DNA of 64,000 bases, from the NCBI GenBank assembly GCA_963712765.1, contig CAVQIX010000005.1, forward strand, positions 372,001-436,000. Reading direction: 5' to 3'. Positions 41,341 through 50,259 of the stretch are shown one piece after another. Numbering within the stretch: position 1 is the stretch's first letter; each line of letters starts with the position of its first letter. This DNA comes from CAXMST01 sp963712765. Lineage in GTDB: Bacteria; Actinomycetota; Thermoleophilia; Solirubrobacterales; 70-9. A program made the translations under genes and the position numbers. Below the pieces are notes generated by a model. That model was given only the letters and a program-made list of their open reading frames with translations. It did no database searches and was not told the origin of the DNA.

Positions 41341-42921
41341 ATGGGTGCGGCGGGCACAGCGATTCGAGAGCGGTTCCTGGGAATCGGGCTGGCGGTGGTG
41401 GTGGCGCTGGCGATAACCGCCAGCGCCCAAGCATCAGGAACCGAGGTCGCGGTAGGCGAGGACAGCGGAGCAGCGGCCAAGGGGCTCGCCGTCACCCCCC
41501 AGAACCCCTACTACGACCTCGTGGCCGCCGAGCAGGAGCCGCCGGTCGAGTTCGGCCGACGGGTCGGGAGGTGCAGGCTCGAGCCCTACTCCGACTGCTC
41601 GGGGGCGAACCTACGCGAGCGCGACCTGAACGGGGCGGTGCTCGACTTCTCGGACCTGCGCGGCGGCGACCTCCGCGGCGCGAAGCTCGATGCTTCCGAC
41701 CTCACCTTCGCGCGAGGCCAGGGTGTGAACCTGAGCGGGGCTGCGCTGACCGGTACCGGCCTCGACCACGCCAACCTGCGCGGGGCAGACCTCGAGGGCG
41801 CGACGCTGCGGTTCGCGAGCTTCGGCGGCACCAACCTCCGCGAGGCGAAGATGCGCGGCGCGATCCTCAACTTCGGCAGCGTCACCGGCGCGCGGATGCG
41901 GGGCACCGATCTGCGCGACGTCGTCCTCACCTCCTCGAACGCGAACGGGGCCGACTTCCGCGACACCGACATGCGCGGGATCAACCTCGGCGACGCCGAC
42001 CTGACCGGCGCAGATCTCGACGGCGCAGATCTCGACGGCGCGCTGTTCTGCAACACCCTGATGCCGGACGGCTCCGTCCGCAACCCCTTCGACGGGCTCT
42101 GCCCCGGCCAGCTGCCACCGGACAGGCCCGGTGCCCCCACATTGTTCGTGAAACGGAGCAGCCCGTTCTTCGCGGCGATCAAGGCGCTCGAGCAGGGCAG
42201 CCAGGTGCCGCCCGGGACGGTGATCGCTGGCTGCAGGATCGAGTCGTTCACCAGCTGCCCGCGCTCGGATCTGCGCGGCGCCAATCTCCAGGGCGCCTTC
42301 CTCTCCTTCTCCAACCTCGATCGCGCCGACCTGCGGGGGGCGCAGTTCTTCCTCGGCTCGATGGCCTACGCCAAGGCTCCGGGGATCGACCTCTCAGGCG
42401 CCGCGGTGGGCGCGACCGCGATCAACGGCGCCAACCTGCGGGCGGCCAACCTGCGCGGCTCGGGCTTCGGCCTCGCTCAGCTGACCGACGCCCGCCTGCA
42501 GCGCGCCAACCTCGATCGCGCCGTCCTCTCCCAGGCCGCCGCGAGCGCGACCAACTTCTTCGAGACGACGATGCGCGGCGCGAAGGCGATCGATTCCTCG
42601 ATGTCGGGCGCCGACCTGCGGCGGGCGGTGGCGCCGCAGGCGGTCCTGCGCAAGAGCAGCCTGTCCGGCTCCCGGGTCCGCAACGCCTCGCTGCGCAGGG
42701 CCGACCTGCGAAGGCTGATCGCGCCGCGGGCCGACTTCACCGCCGCCGACATCTCCCGCGCCGACCTCCGGGGCGCCTCCCTGCGGGGGGCGGACCTCTC
42801 ACGCGCGTTGCTGGTGGGAACCGACCTGCGCCGAGCCGACCTCCGGGGGGCCGACCTCGGGGGCGCCGTGCTCGAGCGGGCCAAGCTCAAGGGCGCGCGG
42901 CTGGGCGGGGCCCAGCGCTGA
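41341..42921 (+). CDS. Secreted pentapeptide-repeat protein with two blocks
   Basis: A 526-aa protein with a signal-like N-terminus (residues about 15-35, ending ITASAQASG). It contains two blocks of A(D/N)LxG pentapeptide repeats. Block 1 (about residues 78-245) starts with a paired Cys motif CRLEPYSDCSGANLRER; block 2 (about 296-525) starts with GCRIESFTSCPRSDLRGANL. Each would fold as a right-handed quadrilateral beta-helix. The conserved Cys pair at both block starts suggests a disulfide-capped domain outside the cell. The linker ends in LFCNTLMPDGSVRN. Function unknown. ATG at 41341 is used; the longer +1 reading is a shadow. Confidence 0.85.
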   Translation: MGAAGTAIRERFLGIGLAVVVALAITASAQASGTEVAVGEDSGAAAKGLAVTPQNPYYDLVAAEQEPPVEFGRRVGRCRLEPYSDCSGANLRERDLNGAVLDFSDLRGGDLRGAKLDASDLTFARGQGVNLSGAALTGTGLDHANLRGADLEGATLRFASFGGTNLREAKMRGAILNFGSVTGARMRGTDLRDVVLTSSNANGADFRDTDMRGINLGDADLTGADLDGADLDGALFCNTLMPDGSVRNPFDGLCPGQLPPDRPGAPTLFVKRSSPFFAAIKALEQGSQVPPGTVIAGCRIESFTSCPRSDLRGANLQGAFLSFSNLDRADLRGAQFFLGSMAYAKAPGIDLSGAAVGATAINGANLRAANLRGSGFGLAQLTDARLQRANLDRAVLSQAAASATNFFETTMRGAKAIDSSMSGADLRRAVAPQAVLRKSSLSGSRVRNASLRRADLRRLIAPRADFTAADISRADLRGASLRGADLSRALLVGTDLRRADLRGADLGGAVLERAKLKGARLGGAQR

Positions 42922-43137
42922 GGGCGCCCGACGCTCAGGCCGTGGCGCCGGAGAAGGCCGGCGACCGGGTAGACGCCGAGGACGGAGATCCCCTTCGTCG
43001 CCAGGACCGGGCGCACGACCGTCGCGCCGCAGTCAGCGCCCGACCATCGACGGGCTCGTGACGATCGTTACACTGGCTCTCTACCCGCGATCTCTCATCG
43101 CCGCCTCCGGTGGCCGGGGTCGCCCCGGAAGGAACAG

Positions 43138-43587
43138 ATGACATTCCTCAGCGATCTCCGCGATCGGCTGCCCGGCCGTACCCCGGCTGCCGCCCATCCC
43201 GACGGCACCGACAGCACCGGCAACGGAGTGGCCGACATGCCGATCAAGGGATACGACAAGCTCAACGGACGTCAGGTGATGCGCGTGCTCAGCGATCACA
43301 CCCAGGTCGAGCTCGAATCGATCGAGGTCTACGAGCGCTCCAACCAGGACCGTAAAGAGGTGCTCGACAAGCTCCGTTACATGCGCGGCCCCGAGCCGAT
43401 CGAAGGCTATGACGCGATGAACCCCGACGACCTCGTGGTCGTGCTCGAGAGCGCCGACCTCGTGACGATCAAGAAGGTGCGCTCCTACGAGAACAAGTTC
43501 GCCGGCCGCGCCGTCGTCGTCACCGCGATCGACCGCCTCCACGACGAGGCCCTCGCCGGTCGGCCGCCGAGGGCACCGCTCGGCTAG
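43138..43587 (+). CDS. Two-repeat GYD-motif protein, unknown function
   Basis: A 149-aa protein. After a basic, Pro-rich lead (residues 1-35) it contains two similar units of about 45 residues. Unit 1: MPIKGYDKLNGRQVMRVLSD, then VELESIEVYERSNQDR. Unit 2: EPIEGYDAMNPDDLVVVLES, then VTIKKVRSYENKFAGR. Each has a GYD turn, a short helix, then a VxxYExxxxxR helix. The fold looks like a tandem helical bundle. I have no functional name for it. It is isolated, with AAGGAA before the ATG. Confidence 0.75.
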   Translation: MTFLSDLRDRLPGRTPAAAHPDGTDSTGNGVADMPIKGYDKLNGRQVMRVLSDHTQVELESIEVYERSNQDRKEVLDKLRYMRGPEPIEGYDAMNPDDLVVVLESADLVTIKKVRSYENKFAGRAVVVTAIDRLHDEALAGRPPRAPLG

Positions 43588-43599
43588 GAGGCTCCGGCC

Positions 43600-44985
43600 C
43601 TAGCCGACCTGACGGCGCATGAAGCGCAGCAGGTTGTTGACGAACGCGTTCTTCGGGCGCGCCGAGAGCGGGTCGACGTGGGTGTATGTGCTCTCGCGGT
43701 TGACCAGCCGCAGCTTGCGGTCCGGCACCCCGGACTGACGCGCCAGGGCGGCGGCCGAGTCGACCACCCGCTGGCCGCCGAGTGCGGCGCCGAAGGCGTA
43801 GATCGGGATCGGACCGAGGTCACCACCGCGGGTCGCGTCGAGGTCGAGGACGTCCTGGGCCGGGTTGTCGTTACCGGCCGCGATGCCGCCTGCGTCGAGG
43901 TTGAGGCGGGTCGGGTGGTACCAGGCGGTCCCGTCCATGGCCTGCAGCTGCGGCGCGGCGAACATGTTCGCGACCCGACGCAGTGGCGTGATCTCACCGT
44001 CGCGGATCCAGCCGCGCGGCTCCCCGGTGGACGCCAGCTTGCCGGCGTTGACCTGGGCCGCCCGGAGGCTGGAGGGTGAGGTCTCGGCGTCGAGCGCGAA
44101 GCCGTAGCCGGCCTTGTTGGTCGTCAGCACCGGCGCCTTCAGGTTGCCCGGCAGAAGCGGCCAGTCGTGCAGCACCGAAGGCTCGTTCGGGGCGCCGAGC
44201 ATCAGGTTCGCGCCGACGCCGTTGAACAGGCCCGTGAACGGAGCCTGGATCCCGCCGAAGGAGAGCCAGGGGGAGCTCGCGGCAAGCTCGTCCAGCTCGG
44301 CGGTCGCCTCCTCGGCGGTCAATCCCCCCTCGGGCCCGCTGCCGCCATCGATGAAGACGAGGCCGTCGAGGTTCTTGGCCCCGGGGTTGCCATTGAAGTC
44401 CCAGGTCGCGTACGCCGTGGTGATCGAGCCGCCGAGGGAGTGGCCACCCATGATCACGGTGTCGGCCTTTCGGTTTGCCATGCGGACCACGCGCCGCAGG
44501 TCCTTGACCGCGACCTTCATCCCCCACTCGCGCCCGAATCCGACCTCGGAGTCGGGGATGAAGTCGAAGTGATCCTCGATCGAGGAATCGGTGAGCCAGT
44601 TGAGGTAGTAGTCGAACATCTCCTCGACGCTCGCCTCGCCTCGCTTTACCTCGTCGAAGACGGACTGGTCCTCGAGCTGGGTCCCGCGGCGCTCGATCGA
44701 CCAGACCTGCAGGCCTTTCGTGCGGCTGGTGATCTGGCGGGCAAGCGGGTAGAAGTAGGCGGCTGCCCCGGAGGTGCCGGGGTTGAGGATGAGGATCTTG
44801 TTCGCCTTGCGGGGACCGACGCGGAGTACGCCGACCTTGTCGAGGCTCTTGGGCGTACTCGCCTCGTCGTAGCCCTCGAACCACTTGAACTTGGTCGCCG
44901 CCGGGGCAGCCTGCGCTGCAAGTCCGAGGCAGCCGATCGCCGCTATCGCCGCCAGAGCCGTCCTCGTCATCTGTCCTCCGACCAT
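43600..44985 (-). CDS. Secreted alpha/beta hydrolase
   Basis: A 461-aa exported enzyme. The signal peptide (TALAAIAAIGCLGLAAQAAPA) ends near residue 33. The core reads ILILNPGTSGAAAYFYPLAR, TVIMGGHSLGGSITTAYAT (nucleophile Ser in GHSLGG), GLVFIDGGSGPEGG, and a late His candidate in STYTHVDPLSA. The sequence fits a lipase or esterase of the alpha/beta-hydrolase fold. Two starts have ribosome sites: 44985 (GAGGAG) and 44970 (GGAGG); I use the first. The substrate is not known. Confidence 0.85.
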   Translation of the reverse strand: MVGGQMTRTALAAIAAIGCLGLAAQAAPAATKFKWFEGYDEASTPKSLDKVGVLRVGPRKANKILILNPGTSGAAAYFYPLARQITSRTKGLQVWSIERRGTQLEDQSVFDEVKRGEASVEEMFDYYLNWLTDSSIEDHFDFIPDSEVGFGREWGMKVAVKDLRRVVRMANRKADTVIMGGHSLGGSITTAYATWDFNGNPGAKNLDGLVFIDGGSGPEGGLTAEEATAELDELAASSPWLSFGGIQAPFTGLFNGVGANLMLGAPNEPSVLHDWPLLPGNLKAPVLTTNKAGYGFALDAETSPSSLRAAQVNAGKLASTGEPRGWIRDGEITPLRRVANMFAAPQLQAMDGTAWYHPTRLNLDAGGIAAGNDNPAQDVLDLDATRGGDLGPIPIYAFGAALGGQRVVDSAAALARQSGVPDRKLRLVNRESTYTHVDPLSARPKNAFVNNLLRFMRRQVG

Positions 44986-45002
44986 GCCCAATCTCCTCGG
45001 TG

Positions 45003-46217
45003 TCAGCAGGCTGAGAGCCTGCGCTTGTTCGCCTTCTTCGCCTTCTTCTTCGCCTTCTTCAGCGCCTTCTTCGCCTTCTTCTTGGCCTTCCTGCCGCCCC
45101 GCTTCTTTGCCTTCTTCAGCTTCTTCTTCGCCTTCTTGACGCCCTTCTTCGCCTTACGGGCGCTCCTGTCGGCCTTCTCACAGGCGGCGTTGTCGACGAC
45201 GAACTTCTGGATCCGGCTGTTGCCGACGTCGAGGACGTAGAGGTCGCCGCCGGGGCCGGCAGCGATCCCGCCAGGATAGGCGAACTGTCCGTTGCCGCGG
45301 CCTTCGATGCCCCAGGTCCTGATGAAGGCACCCTGGGAGTCGAACTGCTGGACCCGGTTGTTCTCGCTGTCGCTGACGAAGACATCACCGCTGGAGGAAT
45401 CGACGGCGAGGCGCTGCGGCTCGTTGAACTGCCCGGTGCCGCCGCCGCGGGTGCCTCATGCGCCGACGAACATGCCGGTCGGGTCAAATCTCTGGATCCG
45501 GTTGTTGGCTGTGTCCGCCACGTAGACATCACCTGACCTGGGATCGACGGCGACCCCGCCGGGCCCGCGGAACTCGCCGTTGCCCTCGCCGGGCCCGCCC
45601 CAGACACCCTTCGAGGCGCCAAAGGCGTCGAAGGCCTGCAGCCTCTCGGCCCGGTACTCGATCGCGTAGACGGTTGTGCCGGCGCCGGAGGAATAGACGG
45701 CCAGGTCGTCTGGATCGCCGGGGCCGTCGAACTCGCCTGGGAGACCGTCGCCGCCGCCCTCGCTGCCCCACTTGCGGATGAAGTTGCCTCTGTAGTCGAG
45801 GACCTGAATCCGGTGGTTGCCGGAGTCGGCTACGAGCAGTTCGGCGCCGGAGACGGCGAGACCGGAGGCACAGCGGGCCTCACCGTCTGCGCCACCGGGG
45901 AAGGCGAAGTCGCGCAGGAACCGGCCGCGGTCGTCGAAGGCCTGGATCCGGTTGACGGCCGGGGCTCCGCAGTCGGAGACGAAGACCTCGCCGTCGGTGC
46001 CGAGCGCGATCCCGCGGGCGGTGTCGAACTGTCCTGGGCCGCCGTTGTCATATTGAGTACCCCACGAGTTGACGAAGACGACCTTGGCGCCGGCGGGTGC
46101 GGCGAGCAGGGCCATCGCAGCGAGCAGCGCAGCTACGAGCAGGCTGACGCCGACTCCTCGTCCATAGCCCCCCCTGGGCCCCGCCGACTCATCGCGAGGA
46201 TGGTACCGGCCTGTCAA
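45003..46217 (-). pseudogene. NHL-repeat secreted protein interrupted by in-frame TGA
   Basis: The frame encodes a signal segment (SLLVAALLAAMALLAAPAGA), at least five NHL blades, and a basic tail (KKGVKKAKKKLKKAKKRGG and beyond, ending RRLSAC). Blades begin with W-G: NSWGTQ, RKWGSE, GVWGGP, then A-stop-GTRGGG, and RTWGIE. The TGA at 45456-45458 thus sits exactly where TGG for Trp is expected, and the frame continues intact to 45003. Either a recent nonsense change, a base-call error, or readthrough. The start is unclear: a TTG at 46217 is the only in-frame option that keeps the signal peptide. It lies 41 bp downstream of recQ. Confidence 0.8.
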
Positions 46218-46258
46218 CCGCGGCCCCCCGCGGCGCGTACCAGCTCCGTGCCTGAGGG

Positions 46259-48376
46259 CTAGCCGCCGATGGCCGAGTTCGCCAGCACCAGCGGCCACAC
46301 GGCGACCGTACCGGCGCGGCGCAGACCCCTTCCGATTTCGGTCAGGGTCCACCTCGAGTCGGCGGTGTCGTCGATCAGCAGCACCGGCTGCCGGGAGGCG
46401 GCGGAGCGGTCGATCGCGAAGGCGCCCTGCACGTTGACGTACTGCTGGCGGGAGTTCGCAAGCTGCTTCTGCTCGCGGGTCTCGCGCTTGTGGCTGACCG
46501 CCTCTACATACGGGAGGCCGATCGCCGCGGCGAGCCGCTCGGCGAAGTCGGGAACGGGCTCGGGGCGGCGCAGGGACGGGACCGCCGTCACCCAGGTCGG
46601 GGCGGGATCGGGAGCCCAGCTCTCGTAGAGGAGCTTCGCCGCCTCGACCAGCTCGTCGTCGAAGCGCCCAGCCTTGCGGCCCTCCGCCACCAGCCGACCC
46701 CAGCCGGCGTCGTTCCAGATCGAGAGCGCCCGGCCCGGCTGCAGCTGCTCGTCGCGGGGTATACGCGGGAAGCCGCCGGTCTCGGCAGGGGTGCTCTTGC
46801 GAGGCTCGATCTCGATCGGGCGCTCACGGATCATCGCGATCGCGCGCAGGCTGAGGTCGCGGTCGAGCTCGCCGTCGAAGCGCGGCTCGGTGCAAACCGA
46901 GCAGCGGCCGCAGGGCTCGGCGCCAGGATCGTCGAGCTCGATCCGCAGCGCCTCCATCAGGCAGCGGCCATCGTTACCGTAGGCCTCCATCGCCTTCTGC
47001 TCCGCGCGCCGGGCCGCGGTCACGGCCTTGATCCGCTCCTCGTCGTAGACCCATTCGCGGCCGCTGCGCTGCCACTTGCTGCCGACCTTGCGCAGGGCGC
47101 CCTCGACCTCGAGCTGCTTCAGCATCAGGCCGAGGCGCGACTTGCCGAGGTTGATGTCGTTCATCAGGGCGCCGACGCTGACGGGGCTCGGGGCCGCCTC
47201 GATCAGGTCCATCACCTGCTGGATCTGCTCAGGCGGCGGAAAAGCGCTCTTGATGAAGTAGTCCTGCACGTCGCGGTCCTCGGCGCCGCGCAGCAGCACG
47301 GCATCGGCCTGCTCGAGCCCGCGGCCGGCGCGGCCGACCTGCTGGTAGTAGGCGATCGGGGAGCCCGGCCCCTGGAAGTGGACGACGAATCCGAGGTCGG
47401 GCTTGTCGTACCCCATGCCGAGGGCGCTGGTTGCGACGACGCACTTGATCTCGTTGCCGAGGAGCTTGGCCTCGATCCGAATCCGCTCATCCGAGTCGAC
47501 CTGCCCCGAGTAGGCCTCGCACTCGATCCCGTTGGCGTCGAGCCAGTTGGTGACCGCGACCGTGTCGCGCACCGTGAGGCAGTAGACGATGCCGCTGCCG
47601 TGCATCCCTGGGATGTGTGTGGCAAGCCAGGCGAGCCGCTCGGCCTGGGTCGGCATGTCCACGACCTCGAGTCGCAACGAGGGCCGCTCGAGCGGGCCGC
47701 GGATCGTCATCAGGCCGGCCTCCCCGGCGTCCTCCCCACCGTCTGAGGCATCCGGGTCGATCTGCTCGCCGATGTCGGCGATCACACGATCGTTCGCGGT
47801 GGCGGTGGTGCAGAGGACCGCCGCGGTCTCCGGCAACTGCTTCACCAACCCCGCGATGCGTCGGTAGTCGGGGCGGAAGTCGTGCCCCCAGTCGGAGATG
47901 CAGTGGGCCTCGTCGACCACCAGGAGCCCGGAGGTGCGGACCAGGTCGGGCAGCACCGTCGCCCGGAAGGTGGGGTTGGCGAGCCGCTCGGGACTGAGCA
48001 GGAGCAGATCGATCCTGCCCTCGTCGATCCGCTCGAAGGTGAGCTCCCAGTCCTCGCGATTGGAGGAGTTGACCGTCGCCGCCTCGATCCCGAGCGCCGC
48101 GGCCGCGTCGAGCTGGTTGCGCATCAGCGCGATCAGGGGGGAGACGAGGATCGTCGGACCGGCGCCCGCTTCGCGCAGCATCGCGGTGGCGACGAAGTAG
48201 ACGGCGCTCTTGCCCCAGCCGGTCCGCTGCACGCAGAGCACCCGGCCACGGTTCTGAACGATCTCGGTGATCGCCTCGAGCTGACCGTCGCGGAACTCGG
48301 CCTCGGGGTTCGAGGTGAGACGCCTGAGCAGGTCGAGCGCGGGAGTGGCGGTGTCGGTGTCGGTGGCGGAAGGCAT
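46259..48376 (-). CDS. recQ: RecQ-family DNA helicase with phosphoribosyltransferase-like tail
   Basis: A 705-aa superfamily 2 helicase. Motif I is RTGWGKSAVYF, motif II VVDEAHCISDWGHDFRPDY, motif VI YYQQVGRAGRG. A zinc-binding region has CGRCSVC. The last 150 residues (LSIWNDAGWGRLVAEG, PTWVTAVPSLRRPEPVPDFA, then VLLIDDTADSRWTLTEIGRG) look like a ComF/PRTase-type domain with a PRPP-site-like DDTADSRWT motif. 3'-5' unwinding for recombination and repair is expected; the tail's function is unknown. Start uncertain: ATG at 48376, or 48406 adding ten residues. Confidence 0.9.
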   Translation of the reverse strand: MPSATDTDTATPALDLLRRLTSNPEAEFRDGQLEAITEIVQNRGRVLCVQRTGWGKSAVYFVATAMLREAGAGPTILVSPLIALMRNQLDAAAALGIEAATVNSSNREDWELTFERIDEGRIDLLLLSPERLANPTFRATVLPDLVRTSGLLVVDEAHCISDWGHDFRPDYRRIAGLVKQLPETAAVLCTTATANDRVIADIGEQIDPDASDGGEDAGEAGLMTIRGPLERPSLRLEVVDMPTQAERLAWLATHIPGMHGSGIVYCLTVRDTVAVTNWLDANGIECEAYSGQVDSDERIRIEAKLLGNEIKCVVATSALGMGYDKPDLGFVVHFQGPGSPIAYYQQVGRAGRGLEQADAVLLRGAEDRDVQDYFIKSAFPPPEQIQQVMDLIEAAPSPVSVGALMNDINLGKSRLGLMLKQLEVEGALRKVGSKWQRSGREWVYDEERIKAVTAARRAEQKAMEAYGNDGRCLMEALRIELDDPGAEPCGRCSVCTEPRFDGELDRDLSLRAIAMIRERPIEIEPRKSTPAETGGFPRIPRDEQLQPGRALSIWNDAGWGRLVAEGRKAGRFDDELVEAAKLLYESWAPDPAPTWVTAVPSLRRPEPVPDFAERLAAAIGLPYVEAVSHKRETREQKQLANSRQQYVNVQGAFAIDRSAASRQPVLLIDDTADSRWTLTEIGRGLRRAGTVAVWPLVLANSAIGG

Positions 48377-48454
48377 CGGCGGAGGACCGTAGAGGTCGCT
48401 GCACATCCAAGCGTAGGGACCCCCGGTCTCGCCCCCCTGTGCCGGTACGGGGCC

Positions 48455-48949
48455 CTAATCGGCGGGCTGGATTCCCATCTCGACGAGCCGGCGGTCGAAT
48501 GCCGCGATCCGGTCCGTGTCCTCATAGAAGTCCTGCATCTCGACGATCCGGCCCCAGCGGGTCCGAACGACGATCGCGGTCCGGTTCTCATACAGCCGCT
48601 CCCCGGAGGCGCCGGTGGCACCGTCGTCGAAGCGGGTGACCATGCTCAGCGCCCAGGGGAAGCCGCCGATCCAGATCGCCTTGATCTCGCCCTGGATCCC
48701 CGCGGAGGCGAAGTTGCGGAGGAAGCGATCGATCTCGGCCCGGCCGCGGTGCACGCCGGAGAAGCGGTGCGGGCCGTCGTTGAAGAGGATCACTGCATCG
48801 TCGGCGAACCCGTTCAGCAGCGGCCGGTGGTCACCGCCGTTGATCGCGCGGACGTCACGGCCGAGCTTGAAGAGCAGGGCCCCGACGAGCAGGCGACGAG
48901 CGACCACAGCGGTTGCGAAGCCGATCACGATTCCGACCAACAGGCTCAT
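48455..48949 (-). CDS. SnoaL/NTF2-like protein with N-terminal membrane segment
   Basis: A 164-aa protein. A first helix (MSLLVGIVIGFATAVVARRL) is probably a membrane anchor. It is followed by an NTF2-like cone fold: GGDHRPLLNGFADDAVILFN, RGRAEIDRFLRNFASAG, RTAIVVRTRWGRIVEMQDFY, EDTDRIAAFD. Such folds serve as small enzymes or ligand binders; no catalytic set is clear. Its start overlaps the TetR stop by 4 bp, so it is part of a two-gene autoregulated unit. Confidence 0.8.
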   Translation of the reverse strand: MSLLVGIVIGFATAVVARRLLVGALLFKLGRDVRAINGGDHRPLLNGFADDAVILFNDGPHRFSGVHRGRAEIDRFLRNFASAGIQGEIKAIWIGGFPWALSMVTRFDDGATGASGERLYENRTAIVVRTRWGRIVEMQDFYEDTDRIAAFDRRLVEMGIQPAD

Positions 48950-49557
48950 CGCGATCCGCCCCCGGACCCCGACCGTTCGAGTGCCGCCCCGACCAGCACC
49001 ACGGCCGAATCGCGGGCCGCGCTCATCGGCTCGGTACTGCGCTGCGTCCGGCAGAGGAGGAAGGCGCCCTCGAGGATCGCGACGACGCCCAGCGCCAGGC
49101 CGCGGGCCCGCGGGCGCTCGATCCCGGCCTCGACCGCATCGGCCTCGAACGCCGCAAGCCAGCTCTCGAAGACATCGGCGCAGGCCCGACGCAGCCGCTC
49201 GTTGGTGCTCGCGATCTCGCCCGCCACGGTCGCGATCGGGCAGGCGTCGAGGTAGTCGGTGGCGATCAGGGTCTCCGCCGCGCCCTCGAAGAAGTCGGCG
49301 ACCGTGCGCTCGAGGTCGGGAGCGTCGTCGGCGATCCCCTCATAGAGGGCGAGGAAGAAACCGCCGCCGGTGCGCAGGACTTCCTCGGCCAGCTCCTCCT
49401 TGCCCCCGGGAAAGAAGTGATACATCGAGCCGAACGGGGCCTCCGCCTCACCGAGCACCTGCTTGAGGCCGGTCCCCGCGTATCCCTGTCGGCGGAAGAG
49501 CTCCGCAGCGCTGTAGAGGATCCGGTCCCGGGTGGGAGTCCTGGTCGCTGTCGCCAT
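48946..49557 (-). CDS. TetR-family transcriptional regulator
   Basis: A 203-aa regulator. The HTH occupies residues 10-55 (RILYSAAELFRRQGYAGTGL, then KQVLGEAEAPFGSMYHFFPG). The C-terminal ligand domain holds ADFFEGAAETLIATDYLDAC and ARGLALGVVAILEGAFLLCR, resembling the LmrA/YxaF-like TetR group. It is translationally coupled to the SnoaL-like gene. A TAGA-N4-TCTA site lies 22 bp upstream of the start and is likely autoregulatory. Confidence 0.92.
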   Translation of the reverse strand: MATATRTPTRDRILYSAAELFRRQGYAGTGLKQVLGEAEAPFGSMYHFFPGGKEELAEEVLRTGGGFFLALYEGIADDAPDLERTVADFFEGAAETLIATDYLDACPIATVAGEIASTNERLRRACADVFESWLAAFEADAVEAGIERPRARGLALGVVAILEGAFLLCRTQRSTEPMSAARDSAVVLVGAALERSGSGGGSR

Positions 49558-49578
49558 GCCGCGGAACCTAGCACATAG

Positions 49579-49590
49579 TAGAGCGATCTA
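49579..49590. promoter_or_regulatory. Candidate TetR operator
   Basis: TAGAGCGATCTA is an inverted repeat (TAGA-N4-TCTA) in an AT-richer patch directly upstream of tetR, flanked by further partial symmetry (ATAG on the left, TATC on the right). TetR-family operators commonly have this shape. Confidence 0.5.
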
Positions 49591-49623
49591 TCAAGTCACA
49601 GGCAAACGCGTCATCGCCTGCGG

Positions 49624-49908
49624 ATGGGCGGCGGCGACGACCTCGGCAAGGGCGCGGGCGGTCCCGACAACCTCGCCGGGGGCGACGGCGACGACGAGCT
49701 TCGCGGCGGAGTCGGCAAGGACCGGATCTTCGGCGACAAGGGCAACGACGACCTCAAGGCCGGGAAAGGCGACGACACGATCTTCGTCGGCGGCGGCAAG
49801 AACGAGGTCAAGTGCGGAGACGGTGACGACAAGGTCGTCGTGGTCAAGCGGGGCCGCGACAAGATCGCCTCCGACTGCAAGCTGGTCATCTCCCGCAAGA
49901 ACAGGTAG
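49624..49908 (+). pseudogene. RTX (calcium-binding) repeat fragment
   Basis: A 94-aa frame of GG-x-G-x-D turns: GGGDDLGKGAGGPDNLAGGD, GNDDLKAGKGDDTIFVGGG, then a Cys-flanked end KCGDGDDKVVV and SDCKLVISR. This matches the C-terminal part of secreted hemolysin-type calcium-binding proteins. No signal peptide or ribosome site precedes it, and only 66 bp separate it from tetR. It is probably a 5'-truncated remnant, although a tiny intracellular protein is possible. Confidence 0.55.
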
Positions 49909-49983
49909 CGCGCCTAGGCCGACCGGGCGAGGAGCTCAGCCGACCTGCACCACGTCCCTGCCGACGAAGGCCCGGCGGCGGCC

Positions 49984-50259
49984 TCAGACGCGAGAGATCT
50001 CGCGGGCGATCGCGACCGCGATCAGCAGCAGCGAGACCACACCGAGGGCCTTGCGGAAGCCGTTGACCCCGTTTGCGGCCTCCTCATAAGCCCAGATCGT
50101 GATCGCGACGAAGAAGACGCCGCGAACGCAGTCGCGGGCGGCGCCGTCGCTGAGCAGGGCGCCGAGCACCAGTGCCGCGAGCGCGGTCGCCAGCGGCGGA
50201 TTCGGCGACTGGGCGACGGTGTAGCCGCGGATCTTGAAGTCCTGCTGCACCGAACTCAC
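49984..50259 (-). CDS. Small membrane protein coupled to cyclopropane synthase
   Basis: A 91-aa protein with three hydrophobic helices (LATALAALVLGALLSD, CVRGVFFVAITIWAYEEAAN, KALGVVSLLLIAVAIAREI). Its ATG overlaps the stop of the cyclopropane-synthase gene (ATGA). No named family. A membrane-associated partner of the lipid-modifying enzyme is plausible by context only. Confidence 0.7.
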   Translation of the reverse strand: MSSVQQDFKIRGYTVAQSPNPPLATALAALVLGALLSDGAARDCVRGVFFVAITIWAYEEAANGVNGFRKALGVVSLLLIAVAIAREISRV

